A stretch of 10,996 nucleotides of DNA from Firmicutes bacterium UBA2296 (GCA_002345475.1 DDWC01000223.1:1-10996), one strand, 5' to 3'; positions 1 to 6,091 are shown, counted from the stretch's first letter. Notes: generated by a model not told the origin, from the letters alone. A program made the numbers and translations.

Positions 1-168
1 CCTGAGGTAATTGACGGCAGCCGTCGCAGGCGCATAGCTCTTGGCAGGGGTAGCAGTGTGCAAGATGTAAATCGTCTGCTCAAGCAATTTGACCAGACTC
101 GAAAGATGATGAAACAGCTGACCGAAAAGAGCACAGGCAAGAAAGGGAAGTTAAAACTTCCGTTTTAG
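1..168 (+). CDS. ffh: Signal recognition particle protein Ffh, C-terminal end (partial)
   Basis: Frame 1 is open from the first base to a TAG at 166-168 and gives the last 55 residues of the SRP GTPase. Ffh binds 4.5S/scRNA and the signal sequences of nascent membrane and secreted proteins, and docks with FtsY at the membrane. The visible part is the end of the methionine-rich M domain. The SRRRRIALGRGSSVQDVN stretch is the RNA-binding helix region typical of Ffh, followed by LLKQF and a Met/Lys-rich helix (RKMMKQL), then a basic tail ending in LPF. The N and G domains lie upstream of the window. rpsP follows after a 28-nt gap to its ATG, and ffh-rpsP is a conserved Firmicutes junction. The identification is firm despite the truncation by the window edge. 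Confidence 0.95.
   Translation, partial: PEVIDGSRRRRIALGRGSSVQDVNRLLKQFDQTRKMMKQLTEKSTGKKGKLKLPF
146..166 (+). terminator. Weak hairpin plus short T run over the ffh stop codon (possible attenuator)
   Basis: GGAAGTT (146-152) and AACTTCC (155-161) are perfect 7-base inverted arms separated by two bases, so a realistic RNA stem is 6 bp with a 4-nt loop. It is followed by G and TTTT (163-166). The stem is short and only half GC, and the T run is only four bases, so at most it should give partial termination between ffh and rpsP. The hairpin lies inside the ffh coding end, where translating ribosomes could suppress it. Confidence 0.3.
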
Positions 169-183
169 CGACAAAGCCTTGAG

Positions 184-190
184 AGGAGGT
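184..190 (+). promoter_or_regulatory. Strong Shine-Dalgarno of rpsP, fixes the start
   Basis: AGGAGGT lies 6 nt before the ATG at 197. The open frame extends back to a TTG at 179, but that start would lie upstream of this ribosome binding site and would add six residues foreign to bS16. Confidence 0.9.
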
Positions 191-196
191 GAAACA

Positions 197-457
197 ATGG
201 CGACGAAAATCAGGTTGAAGAGAATGGGTGCAAAGAAAGCACCGTTTTATCGTTTGGTAGTAGCAGATAGCCGATCACCACGCGATGGAAGATTCATCGA
301 GGAAATTGGATACTACGACCCCACCGCTAATCCTTCGGTCATCTCGGTGAACAAGGAAAGGGCAGAGCACTGGCTGGGCCAGGGCGCACAGATGTCTGAC
401 ACCGTCAAGGGCATTTTCTACCGGTCGGGAGTTCTGCAGAAGTCTGACGCCCAATAA
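197..457 (+). CDS. rpsP: 30S ribosomal protein bS16
   Basis: This is an 86-residue protein of the usual bS16 length. It is a primary or early binder of 16S rRNA needed for 30S assembly. The N-terminus carries the family signature almost perfectly (KIRLKRMGAKKAPFYRLVVA, then DSRSPRDGRFIEEIGYYDP), and the protein ends in a short variable tail. The ATG at 197 was chosen for the strong upstream Shine-Dalgarno and because bS16 proteins begin MATKIRL or similar. It is followed 21 nt later by khpA and further on by rimM, whose product assists maturation of the 30S head. This matches the classical rpsP-rimM-trmD-rplS operon with the Firmicutes insertions khpA and ylqD. Confidence 0.98.
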   Translation: MATKIRLKRMGAKKAPFYRLVVADSRSPRDGRFIEEIGYYDPTANPSVISVNKERAEHWLGQGAQMSDTVKGIFYRSGVLQKSDAQ

Positions 458-478
458 TTTGGGAAACGGGGTGTTACA

Positions 479-706
479 ATGCTTGACTTAGTCACATTTG
501 TGGTCAAATCTCTGGTGGACAACCCTGACGCCGTAAAGGTAACTGAAGGACGTGACGAGATCGGCATCGTGTTCAGGGTAGAGGTCGACACTGAAGACAT
601 TGGGAAAGTGATCGGGAAGCAGGGGCGCATAGCCAAGGCGATCCGCACAGTGGTCAAGGCAGCAAACAGGCAGGACGAAAAAGTTTACGTTGAAATCGTC
701 TCGTAG
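479..706 (+). CDS. khpA: KH-domain RNA-binding protein KhpA (YlqC family)
   Basis: This is a 75-residue single KH domain. The RNA-binding GXXG loop is GKQG (residues 46-49) in the context IGKVIGKQGRIAKAIRTVV, flanked by the beta strand IVFRVEV and a C-terminal strand KVYVEIV. In Gram-positive bacteria KhpA forms a complex with KhpB (Jag/EloR) that binds many RNAs and affects cell elongation and division. The partner gene is not in this window. The ATG at 479 has a modest GGGGTG site about 5 nt upstream. The length and the position between rpsP and ylqD match Firmicutes orthologues. Confidence 0.93.
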   Translation: MLDLVTFVVKSLVDNPDAVKVTEGRDEIGIVFRVEVDTEDIGKVIGKQGRIAKAIRTVVKAANRQDEKVYVEIVS

Positions 707-713
707 GCGGAAC

Positions 714-1058
714 ATGAGCTTGCGTATCATCAGGCCTGTCACTGTAAAGGTCATAGTTACCGACGATTTGAAGGAACGACTTGGTTTCGAGCTGAGGAGT
801 GCCCTGCAGAAGCTGGAGACGGAAATCCAGCGACTTTCTCTGACCGCCAATGCAAATCAGCAGACGGTCCAGGAGCGCATCCAGACCCGCGACGAACTCC
901 GCAGAAGGATAAAGGCTGTGGCGGATCTGGAGATCGGCAGTGAGCAGTTTCATAGCACGGTTGACAGCCTCTACGACATCGTCGAAGGTGATACCTGGCC
1001 CGAGCTTTCGCCCGCTGAAGTAATCCTTCGTGACGGTAAGGTGGTGGCTATTCGATGA
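714..1058 (+). CDS. ylqD: YlqD family protein
   Basis: This is a 114-residue protein of the YlqD family, small Firmicutes proteins of unknown function encoded between khpA and rimM. It has a short N-terminal beta segment (RIIRPVTVKVIVTDD), then a long charged helix, probably coiled coil, from about residue 17 to 70. The C-terminal part (VDSLYDIVEGDTW ... VILRDGKVVAI) looks like a small beta domain, as in other members. It starts 7 nt after khpA at an ATG with a weak AGGCGG site. An alternative TTG at 690 would overlap khpA and add eight mostly basic residues, so the ATG is preferred. The stop overlaps the rimM start by 4 nt (ATGA at 1055-1058), suggesting translational coupling. No signal peptide is seen. 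No function is assigned beyond the family. Confidence 0.85.
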   Translation: MSLRIIRPVTVKVIVTDDLKERLGFELRSALQKLETEIQRLSLTANANQQTVQERIQTRDELRRRIKAVADLEIGSEQFHSTVDSLYDIVEGDTWPELSPAEVILRDGKVVAIR

Positions 1059-1588
1059 TTGGAACAGAACGTCTGATCAGTTTCGCCGCCGTTAGCGGCC
1101 CCCAGGGTCTTGACGGCGAGGTGAAGGTTCTCTCCCTCTCTGATCATCAGCGCAGGTTTATGGAGCTGCCGGGGAAAGAGGTTCTCTGGAGGCGCGGAGT
1201 CAACATGAGGGTCTTGAAGGTCACCGAGGTACGTGGCGACGGCCGTTATTACTTCCTTCGCTTTGTGCAAGTTACTGATCGCGTGAAGGCCCAGGAACTG
1301 ACGCAAGGGGAGTTGGTCGTACCGGAGTCGGAGCTGATACCTCTGCCTGCAGGAAGTTATTACCTGCATGAAATAATAGGATTGCGGGTGTCCGACATGA
1401 CTCTTGGTGAACTGGGTCTGGTAACAGAAGTGCTACAACCGGGTAGCAACGATGTCTATGTGGTGGAGGGGCCTCTTGGCCAGGTACTGATACCGGCTCT
1501 AAAGAGCGTGGTCCTGACAATTGATCTCGCCAAAGGCCATATGGAGGTCGATCTGCCGGAAGGGTTGTTGCAGGATGATGAGGATTGA
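1055..1588 (+). CDS. rimM: Ribosome maturation factor RimM
   Basis: This is a 177-residue protein of normal RimM length. RimM binds uS19 and assists late maturation of the 30S head and 16S rRNA processing. The N-terminal beta-barrel carries the family motif GLDGEVKV (residues 18-25), and a PRC-barrel domain begins near residue 102 (YYLHEIIGLRV) and includes GLVTEVLQPGSNDVYVV and VLIPALKSVV. The preceding motif, usually PHG, reads PQG here (residues 16-18). The ATG at 1055 overlaps the ylqD stop by 4 nt, and the acidic C-terminus (LLQDDED) overlaps the start of trmD. The context next to rpsP and trmD supports the assignment. Confidence 0.96.
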   Translation: MIGTERLISFAAVSGPQGLDGEVKVLSLSDHQRRFMELPGKEVLWRRGVNMRVLKVTEVRGDGRYYFLRFVQVTDRVKAQELTQGELVVPESELIPLPAGSYYLHEIIGLRVSDMTLGELGLVTEVLQPGSNDVYVVEGPLGQVLIPALKSVVLTIDLAKGHMEVDLPEGLLQDDED

Positions 1589-2363
1589 TGTCTTAACTCT
1601 CTTCCCCGAAATGTTTGAGCCCGTCATCGGCGGCAGTATCATGAAGCGAGCTCGCGAAAAAGGCCTGGTGTCGATAAACCTGCACCAGCTGCGAGACTAT
1701 GCCTTCGACAAACATCGCGTTGTCGACGATTACCCCTACGGCGGTGGTGCCGGCATGGTTATGAAGGCTGAGCCGATAGTGTTGGCCATTGAGGCCATAC
1801 TTGCCAGCGCAAAAGCAGAGGGTTGTGAGCAGTCCCGGGTAATTCTGCTCTCTCCGGGGGGCAAGTTGCTGAAACAGGATTTGGTCAGCTCGTATTCAAC
1901 CCTGAATCATGCTGTCCTGATTTGCGGACACTATGAGGGCATCGATGAGCGAGCGGTACAGCTCATGGTTGATGAGGAAGTCTCTATTGGAGATTATGTG
2001 CTGACGGGTGGGGAACTGCCTGCTCTGGTCTGGATAGACAGTGTTGTCAGACTAATCCCTGGGGTGTTGGGTTCGGACGAGTCCGTCAACGAAGAATCAT
2101 TCTGCGAGGATGGCCTGCTGGAATACCCGCACTATACCCGCCCCAGAGAGTTTCGGGGTCTAAGGGTTCCTGATGTACTTGTTTCCGGAGACCATAAGGC
2201 AGTGAAACGCTGGAGACGCGGGACGTCACTGGTGCGTACTTTTCGCAAGCGTCCAGATCTGCTCGAGAATTATTCTTTTTCAAAAGAAGATGTTAAATCG
2301 CTTGCTATGATAGACGATGGAAAGGAGGTTCTAGAATGGAAATCATCAAGAACATTGAAATGA
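1575..2363 (+). CDS. trmD: tRNA (guanine(37)-N1)-methyltransferase TrmD
   Basis: This 262-residue SPOUT methyltransferase uses S-adenosylmethionine to make m1G37 in tRNAs with a G at position 36, which prevents +1 frameshifting. The start MRIDVLTLFPEMF, the DDYPYGGGAGMVM loop, and the knot motifs SPGGK (93-97), ICGHYEGIDER (116-126) and SIGDYVLTGGE (137-147) are all present, followed by YPHYTRP (184-190). Arg159 aligns with catalytic Arg154 of E. coli. The residue aligned with E. coli Asp169 is Glu174. The ATG at 1575 is preferred because GGAAGGG (1558-1564) is 10 nt upstream; the ATG at 1578 is an alternative. The gene overlaps rimM by 14 nt. Its C-terminal tail beyond RPDLLENYSFSKEDVKSL is longer than usual and runs 28 nt into rplS. 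Confidence 0.97.
   Translation: MMRIDVLTLFPEMFEPVIGGSIMKRAREKGLVSINLHQLRDYAFDKHRVVDDYPYGGGAGMVMKAEPIVLAIEAILASAKAEGCEQSRVILLSPGGKLLKQDLVSSYSTLNHAVLICGHYEGIDERAVQLMVDEEVSIGDYVLTGGELPALVWIDSVVRLIPGVLGSDESVNEESFCEDGLLEYPHYTRPREFRGLRVPDVLVSGDHKAVKRWRRGTSLVRTFRKRPDLLENYSFSKEDVKSLAMIDDGKEVLEWKSSRTLK
2321..2329 (+). promoter_or_regulatory. Near-perfect Shine-Dalgarno of rplS inside trmD
   Basis: AAAGGAGGT lies 6 nt before the rplS ATG at 2336 and within the trmD reading frame. It is the best ribosome binding site in the window. It lets rplS be initiated independently of, or by re-initiation from, ribosomes translating the end of trmD. Confidence 0.9.
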
Positions 2364-2680
2364 CTCAGCTACGGGAAGATATCCCCGTTTTTAAACCTGG
2401 CGACACCGTTAAGGTGCATGTCAAGGTCGTAGAGGGAACTCGTGAGCGCATTCAGGTTTTCGAAGGAGTTGTAATTGCCCGCAAGGGTGGCGGCCTCAGA
2501 GAGACCTTCACAGTGCGCCGCGTATCCTATGGCGTTGGGGTGGAGCGCGTATTCCCTATTCATTCTCCCCGTATCGACCGCATTGAAGTAGCCCGCCGGG
2601 GCAGAGTGCGCAGAGCAAAGCTATATTATCTGCGCAACCTGACAGGTAAGGCTGCCCGTATTCGCGACGCGCGCAGATAG
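2336..2680 (+). CDS. rplS: 50S ribosomal protein bL19
   Basis: This is a 114-residue protein of the usual bL19 length. bL19 lies at the interface of the 30S and 50S subunits. Family features include the N-terminal helix with EDIPVFKPGDTVKVHVKVVEG, the strand RIQVFEGVVIARKGGG, ETFTVRRVSYGVGVERVFP, and the C-terminal SPRIDRIEVARRGRVRRAKLYYLR. The start is set by the Shine-Dalgarno at 2321. The first 28 nt lie within the 3' end of trmD in another frame. A terminator begins 7 nt after the stop, so rplS closes the ribosomal operon. The usual L19 leader RNA of Bacillus-type Firmicutes has no room here. Confidence 0.98.
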   Translation: MEIIKNIEMTQLREDIPVFKPGDTVKVHVKVVEGTRERIQVFEGVVIARKGGGLRETFTVRRVSYGVGVERVFPIHSPRIDRIEVARRGRVRRAKLYYLRNLTGKAARIRDARR

Positions 2681-2687
2681 TTGCCAG

Positions 2688-2709
2688 GGGACCTCCCGGG
2701 TCCCTTTTT
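2688..2709 (+). terminator. Rho-independent terminator after rplS
   Basis: GGGACC (2688-2693) pairs with GGTCCC (2699-2704) around a 5-nt loop, extendable by a G-T pair, and is directly followed by TTTTT (2705-2709). It is placed 7 nt after the rplS stop and ends 12 nt before the lepB Shine-Dalgarno. It likely lowers expression from the ribosomal genes into lepB. No clear promoter was seen between it and lepB, so read-through or a promoter further upstream may feed lepB. Confidence 0.75.
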
Positions 2710-2735
2710 GCAGCTATAAACAGGAGGGAAGCAAG

Positions 2736-3263
2736 ATGCCCAAGACGTGGCAAACAGAGCTGCTTGAATGGGGTAAGGCGCTGGTACTCGCCGTCGTCCT
2801 TGCTCTGGTGATCCGTGTACTTCTAGTTGAGACATATCTGGTTGACGGTAATTCAATGCAGCCTTCCCTGCACGACGGCGAGCGGGTTCTCATCAATAAG
2901 ATGGTTTACCGATTCTCTGCTCCCACAACCTCGGATGTGATTGTGTTTCGATATCCCAGGGAACCATGGCGAGATTTCATTAAGAGAGTAGTCGCTGTGG
3001 CAGGCCAGGAAATTGAGGTGCGTAACGGCAGAGTGTTTGTTGATGGCAATGCTCTGGAGGAACCGTATCTGCAGACCCAGACCCATGGCACCTTTGGACC
3101 AGTGACAGTCCCCGCGGACACGGTATTTGTCATGGGTGATAATCGAAACTTTAGCCTTGACAGTCGAGATCCTTCAGTGGGATTCGTGCCCATCGCCAAC
3201 ATAAAGGGTAAGGCGATGGTCATTTTCTGGCCGTTACCCGCCCTGCGGCTCATCCCTCATTAG
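2736..3263 (+). CDS. lepB: Type I signal peptidase (LepB/SipS, family S26)
   Basis: This 175-residue membrane-bound serine protease removes signal peptides from exported proteins on the outer face of the membrane. One N-terminal transmembrane helix covers about residues 14-31 (WGKALVLAVVLALVIRVLLV), with the catalytic domain outside. The S26 boxes are clear: nucleophile Ser40 in NSMQPSL, general base Lys83 in RDFIKRVVA, and the C-terminal GDNRNFSLDSR motif (134-144) followed by VGFVP. The short, single-helix form is the Gram-positive type, in contrast to the larger two-helix enzyme of E. coli. The ATG at 2736 has AGGAGGG (2722-2728) at 7 nt. Position after rplS and before rbgA is a common Firmicutes arrangement. 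Confidence 0.96.
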   Translation: MPKTWQTELLEWGKALVLAVVLALVIRVLLVETYLVDGNSMQPSLHDGERVLINKMVYRFSAPTTSDVIVFRYPREPWRDFIKRVVAVAGQEIEVRNGRVFVDGNALEEPYLQTQTHGTFGPVTVPADTVFVMGDNRNFSLDSRDPSVGFVPIANIKGKAMVIFWPLPALRLIPH

Positions 3264-3290
3264 GGGTTGCGCCATAATTTAGCGAGTTTA

Positions 3291-3315
3291 GCGCCCGGAC
3301 TATTGTCACGGGCGC
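3291..3315 (+). terminator. GC-rich hairpin between lepB and rbgA, poor T tract
   Basis: GCGCCCG (3291-3297) pairs with CGGGCGC (3309-3315), a 7-bp all-GC stem around an 11-nt loop, followed only by CATTTG. The T tract is too weak for a standard intrinsic terminator. It may be a partial terminator, a pause site, or a structure that stabilises the lepB transcript. Confidence 0.35.
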
Positions 3316-3339
3316 CATTTGTGATAAGGGGAGTTAAAG

Positions 3340-4197
3340 ATGGTGATTCAATGGTTTCCCGGGCACATGACCAAGGCCCGCAGGTTGCTCGCAGAGAACG
3401 TTGCCCTTGTCGACCTGGTTCTTGAGCTGAGAGACGCAAGAGTGCCTGTATCCGGAGCCAACCCTCTTATCAACGAGCTCATCGGTAAGAAGCCACGCCT
3501 TGTGGTATTTACCAAGGAGGACCTTGCTGATCCGCGCATGACTCAGGCCCATCTCGACCACTTCCGCGCTCTGGGCACGACCGCTGTCGCCCTTGACGTA
3601 AGGGACCGACGCAAGGTGCGCAAACTGCTCGCAGAGATTCGCGTGGCCGCCTCCACTTTGGTCCCCACGGATCGAAAGACGGGTTCAGCATTGCGGGCAG
3701 CACGTCTGCTGGTTGCCGGCATTCCTAATGTGGGTAAATCAACATTGATTAACACGTTTTCTGACCGCTCTGCTACCAAAACTGGAGCTTTGCCCGGCGT
3801 AACTCGGGCAAAACAGTGGATTCGCCTCGCTGACGGCGTCGAACTATTGGACACACCGGGATTGCTCTGGCCGAGAATAGATGATGAGGAAGTTGCGTTT
3901 CGCCTGGCAGTGACCGGTTCCATCGGTGAAGGCGGCTTTGTCAATACTGAGCTGGCCGCTTCACTATTGACCTATCTCTATGGGGCGTACCCCGAGCTGC
4001 TGCGAGAGCGCTACGGTATAGTGCCTCATGCCGGCCTGGATGGATACGCACTACTAACCGAGGTGGCAGGACGCCGCGGTTTGCTGGTCCAGAAAGGAGA
4101 ACCTGATCATGAGCGAGCTGCTAATGTTGTCCTTTCTGAGTTCCGTCAGGGTAAGATGGGCAGAATAACGCTGGACAGGGATCTTGATCATGCTTGA
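3340..4197 (+). CDS. rbgA: Ribosome biogenesis GTPase RbgA (YlqF), circularly permuted
   Basis: This is a 285-residue cytoplasmic GTPase for late 50S assembly (incorporation of bL27, uL16 and bL36 in Bacillus). The start VIQWFPGHMTKARR includes His9, which is needed for GTP hydrolysis in the B. subtilis protein. The G motifs are in permuted order: G4 as TKED (58-61), then G1 GIPNVGKST (127-135), G2 around Thr155 (LPGVTRAKQW) and G3 DTPG (171-174). The C-terminal helical RNA-binding domain follows. G4 has Thr in place of the usual Asn; SRP GTPases also use TKxD. The ATG at 3340 has AAGGGGAG at 6 nt. The stop overlaps rnhB by 8 nt, and rbgA-rnhB is a conserved Firmicutes pair. Confidence 0.96.
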   Translation: MVIQWFPGHMTKARRLLAENVALVDLVLELRDARVPVSGANPLINELIGKKPRLVVFTKEDLADPRMTQAHLDHFRALGTTAVALDVRDRRKVRKLLAEIRVAASTLVPTDRKTGSALRAARLLVAGIPNVGKSTLINTFSDRSATKTGALPGVTRAKQWIRLADGVELLDTPGLLWPRIDDEEVAFRLAVTGSIGEGGFVNTELAASLLTYLYGAYPELLRERYGIVPHAGLDGYALLTEVAGRRGLLVQKGEPDHERAANVVLSEFRQGKMGRITLDRDLDHA

Positions 4198-4963
4198 CAC
4201 TAGACGTTCGGTGTCAGAGTTGTCTAAGTGGTGTATGGAAAAGGACTATTGCCTGACAGAATCCGAAGTCGGACTTCTCTCTTCAGATCCCAGAGCAGCG
4301 GTGCGCCGTCTTGCGCAAAGAGCGCTGAGAGCCCGCGAATCTCGCAATGAGGATGAGCGAATGCTTGCGCTGGAGAGGTCCATGTGGGGTCTGGGGTTTA
4401 AGAGGATTCTCGGCATGGACGAGGTAGGCCGTGGCGCTTTGGCAGGGTCCGTATGCGTTGGAGGAGTCATATTCGCAGTTAACGGTATGGTGCCGGCCGG
4501 AGTTCGAGACTCAAAATCCCTCAGTCCGGCGCAACGAGCCGCTCTGGTGCCACGTATTGTCGCAGCGGCGATCGCCCATCGGGTTGTGTGCAGAGACAAC
4601 TCCTTTGTCGACAGCAATGGCATCAATGCCGCTATCGAAGATTGTCAGCAACAGATAATCGATGAGCTTAAACCGGATTATTTGCTTTTGGACGGGTTTG
4701 CGCTTTCAGTATCGGCCTTGCCACAACAGGCTATGGCTAAGGGAGACAGCAAGTCGGTCACAATCGCCGCTGCCAGTATCCTGGCCAAGGAGCATCGCGA
4801 TGCTGTCATGAAGCGGCTCTGTCCTGTTTACCCCGCGTACGATTTTTCTCAGAACAAAGGCTACGGTAGCTCCACCCATATCGACGCGGTGAGAGAGCAT
4901 GGGCCCTGTGCGATTCATCGTTTGTCATTTCTGCAGGGGGTGCTGGGGAGTGTCAAAGAGTAG
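4190..4963 (+). CDS. rnhB: Ribonuclease HII
   Basis: This is a 257-residue enzyme that cuts the RNA strand of RNA-DNA hybrids and starts removal of single ribonucleotides from DNA. The catalytic domain carries GMDEVGRGALAG (Asp77, Glu78 and the GRG loop), RDSKSLSPAQR, LLLDGF (Asp168) and ASILAKEHRD (Asp204), completing the DEDD metal site, then YDFSQNKGYGSSTH. About 70 N-terminal residues form a charged helical extension, as in B. subtilis RnhB of about 255 residues. The ATG at 4190 is preferred over the TTG at 4184 because AGGG (4177-4180) is 9 nt upstream of the ATG and too close to the TTG. It overlaps rbgA by 8 nt and yraN by 14 nt, suggesting coupled translation. Confidence 0.96.
   Translation: MLDTRRSVSELSKWCMEKDYCLTESEVGLLSSDPRAAVRRLAQRALRARESRNEDERMLALERSMWGLGFKRILGMDEVGRGALAGSVCVGGVIFAVNGMVPAGVRDSKSLSPAQRAALVPRIVAAAIAHRVVCRDNSFVDSNGINAAIEDCQQQIIDELKPDYLLLDGFALSVSALPQQAMAKGDSKSVTIAAASILAKEHRDAVMKRLCPVYPAYDFSQNKGYGSSTHIDAVREHGPCAIHRLSFLQGVLGSVKE
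4935..4940 (+). promoter_or_regulatory. Ribosome binding site supporting the GTG start of yraN
   Basis: AGGGGG within the rnhB reading frame is 9 nt before the GTG at 4950. The frame is open further upstream (an ATG at 4899), but residues encoded there are a Cys-rich shadow of rnhB and do not resemble YraN. Confidence 0.55.
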
Positions 4964-5318
4964 AAAGGAACTGGGTGGCAGGGGGGAGATGCTGGCTGCC
5001 GGATACCTCAAGCATCTGGGCTGGGAAATCGTCCGCACCAACTATCTGAGCAAAGGCGGAGAAGTGGATATCATAGCCCGGCGTGATGGACGGCTTCTGT
5101 TCGCCGAGGTCAAATATCGCACCAATCTTGAACTTGGGCACCCCGCTGAATCCATAACCAAAGACAAGCTTAGGCGCATCCGTAAAGCCGCAGTTGCCTA
5201 CCTGCAGTCAGATGCCTGTGTGCCCCATGGGGCCATTAAGTTTGACGCGATCTGTGTTATGGAGCTCCCTGGAGAGGACTTGACCATTGAGCACATAGAG
5301 GACATACTCGGTCCGTAG
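4950..5318 (+). CDS. yraN: YraN family protein (UPF0102), nuclease-like fold
   Basis: This 122-residue protein has the normal length of the UPF0102/YraN family. It has the family start SRKELGGRGEMLAAGYL and the motif NYLSKGGEVDIIARRDGRLLF. FAEVKYR with ESITKDKLRRIRKAAVAYL follows. The pattern Glu38-x-Asp40 and Glu53-Val-Lys55 resembles the PD-(D/E)XK nuclease core found in Holliday-junction resolvase-like proteins. The true substrate of the family is not well established, so no activity is claimed. The start codon is GTG, overlapping the end of rnhB by 14 nt. In Clostridia yraN commonly lies between rnhB and comM, consistent with a DNA metabolism role. Here a ZIP transporter gene follows instead. 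Confidence 0.92.
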   Translation: MSKSRKELGGRGEMLAAGYLKHLGWEIVRTNYLSKGGEVDIIARRDGRLLFAEVKYRTNLELGHPAESITKDKLRRIRKAAVAYLQSDACVPHGAIKFDAICVMELPGEDLTIEHIEDILGP

Positions 5319-5342
5319 CAAAGGGAAGGCGGTGGTCTGGAG

Positions 5343-6089
5343 ATGGAAATCCTCATATACAGTACACTGGCCGGACTCGCCACATCGCTTGGCGCAGTCA
5401 TTGTGGTTATCTATGGCCGCCCTAAGCCCCGTATACTCTCCGGGATGCTGGGCTTCGCCTCGGGCATAATGCTGGCTATTGCAGCCATGGAGTTGTTGCC
5501 AGCCGCTCTGTCCATGGGTACGGTTTTCCTCACCGCAGGAGGGTTTGTTCTGGGAGCTGCCCTCATGGCTGTACTTGACGTCGCGTTGCCCCACGTGCAT
5601 CTGGGGGCCTGCAAAGTAGAAGAAGACTTCACTCCCAGTAACGGAATCATGCCTGACCCACAACTTATGAAGTTGGGCTGGTTCATAGCTATCGGTATTG
5701 GTTTACACAACATCCCTGAAGGTTTAGCTATAGGAGCGGGATACCTGAACAGCCCTGCCATGGGGTTGGCAATTGTTGTTGGTCTGGCTTTTCACAATAT
5801 CCCTGAAGGTATGGCAACTGCCTGTCCGCTACTTCTTGGCGGCATGACACCGTGGCGGATTGTTCTGCTGACGTTGCTGGTGGGGATGATGACACCGCTT
5901 GGCACTCTCATCGGAGCTTTCCTTTTCAGCGCCGGTGAGGCCTTCGTGGCCATGGCCATGGCTTTCGCTGCGGGAGCCATGATCTACATAGTCAGCGATG
6001 AACTAATTCCCCAGAGCCACAAGTACCATAGCCACACTGCCAATGCCGGATTGCTGCTTGGTTTTCTCATAGTGTTGATTCTTGGCTAG
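5343..6089 (+). CDS. ZIP family divalent metal transporter
   Basis: This is a 248-residue integral membrane protein with about eight hydrophobic segments, as in bacterial ZIP (ZupT/GufA-like) transporters that carry zinc, iron or other divalent metals into the cytoplasm. Two HNIPEG motifs (residues 122-127 and 151-156) mark the fourth and fifth helices and provide the metal-binding His and Glu residues. A further conserved SDELIPQSH lies near residue 218-226. The loop between helices 3 and 4 (about 83-110) is short with only two His. The ATG at 5343 lies 24 nt after yraN, with only a loose GGAAGGCGG site. The metal cannot be told from sequence. It is followed by a 100-nt gap with a strong hairpin, so it probably ends the lepB-yraN transcription unit. 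Confidence 0.9.
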   Translation: MEILIYSTLAGLATSLGAVIVVIYGRPKPRILSGMLGFASGIMLAIAAMELLPAALSMGTVFLTAGGFVLGAALMAVLDVALPHVHLGACKVEEDFTPSNGIMPDPQLMKLGWFIAIGIGLHNIPEGLAIGAGYLNSPAMGLAIVVGLAFHNIPEGMATACPLLLGGMTPWRIVLLTLLVGMMTPLGTLIGAFLFSAGEAFVAMAMAFAAGAMIYIVSDELIPQSHKYHSHTANAGLLLGFLIVLILG

Positions 6090-6091
6090 AA

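Noticed and set aside
179..196. TTG start giving bS16 six extra residues
   Set aside because: The TTG lies upstream of the AGGAGGT site that serves the ATG at 197, and bS16 proteins begin at that Met.
2274..2289. TTCTTTT/AAAAGAA inverted repeat near the end of trmD
   Set aside because: The arms are AT-rich with a 2-nt centre, so any RNA stem is weak, and it encodes an ordinary part of trmD with no T run after it.
2303..2311. TGCTATGAT extended -10-like sequence before rplS
   Set aside because: No -35 element at usual spacing; the upstream bases are an A-rich run, and rplS is already served by the operon.
4195..4200. TTGACA-like hexamer at the rbgA/rnhB junction
   Set aside because: There is no -10 match at 16-18 nt; the hexamer falls in overlapping coding sequence.
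5702..5812. Repeated HNIPEG-coding segments in the ZIP gene, looking like a short DNA repeat
   Set aside because: These are the two functional metal-binding motifs of helices 4 and 5 of the family and not a mobile or regulatory repeat.
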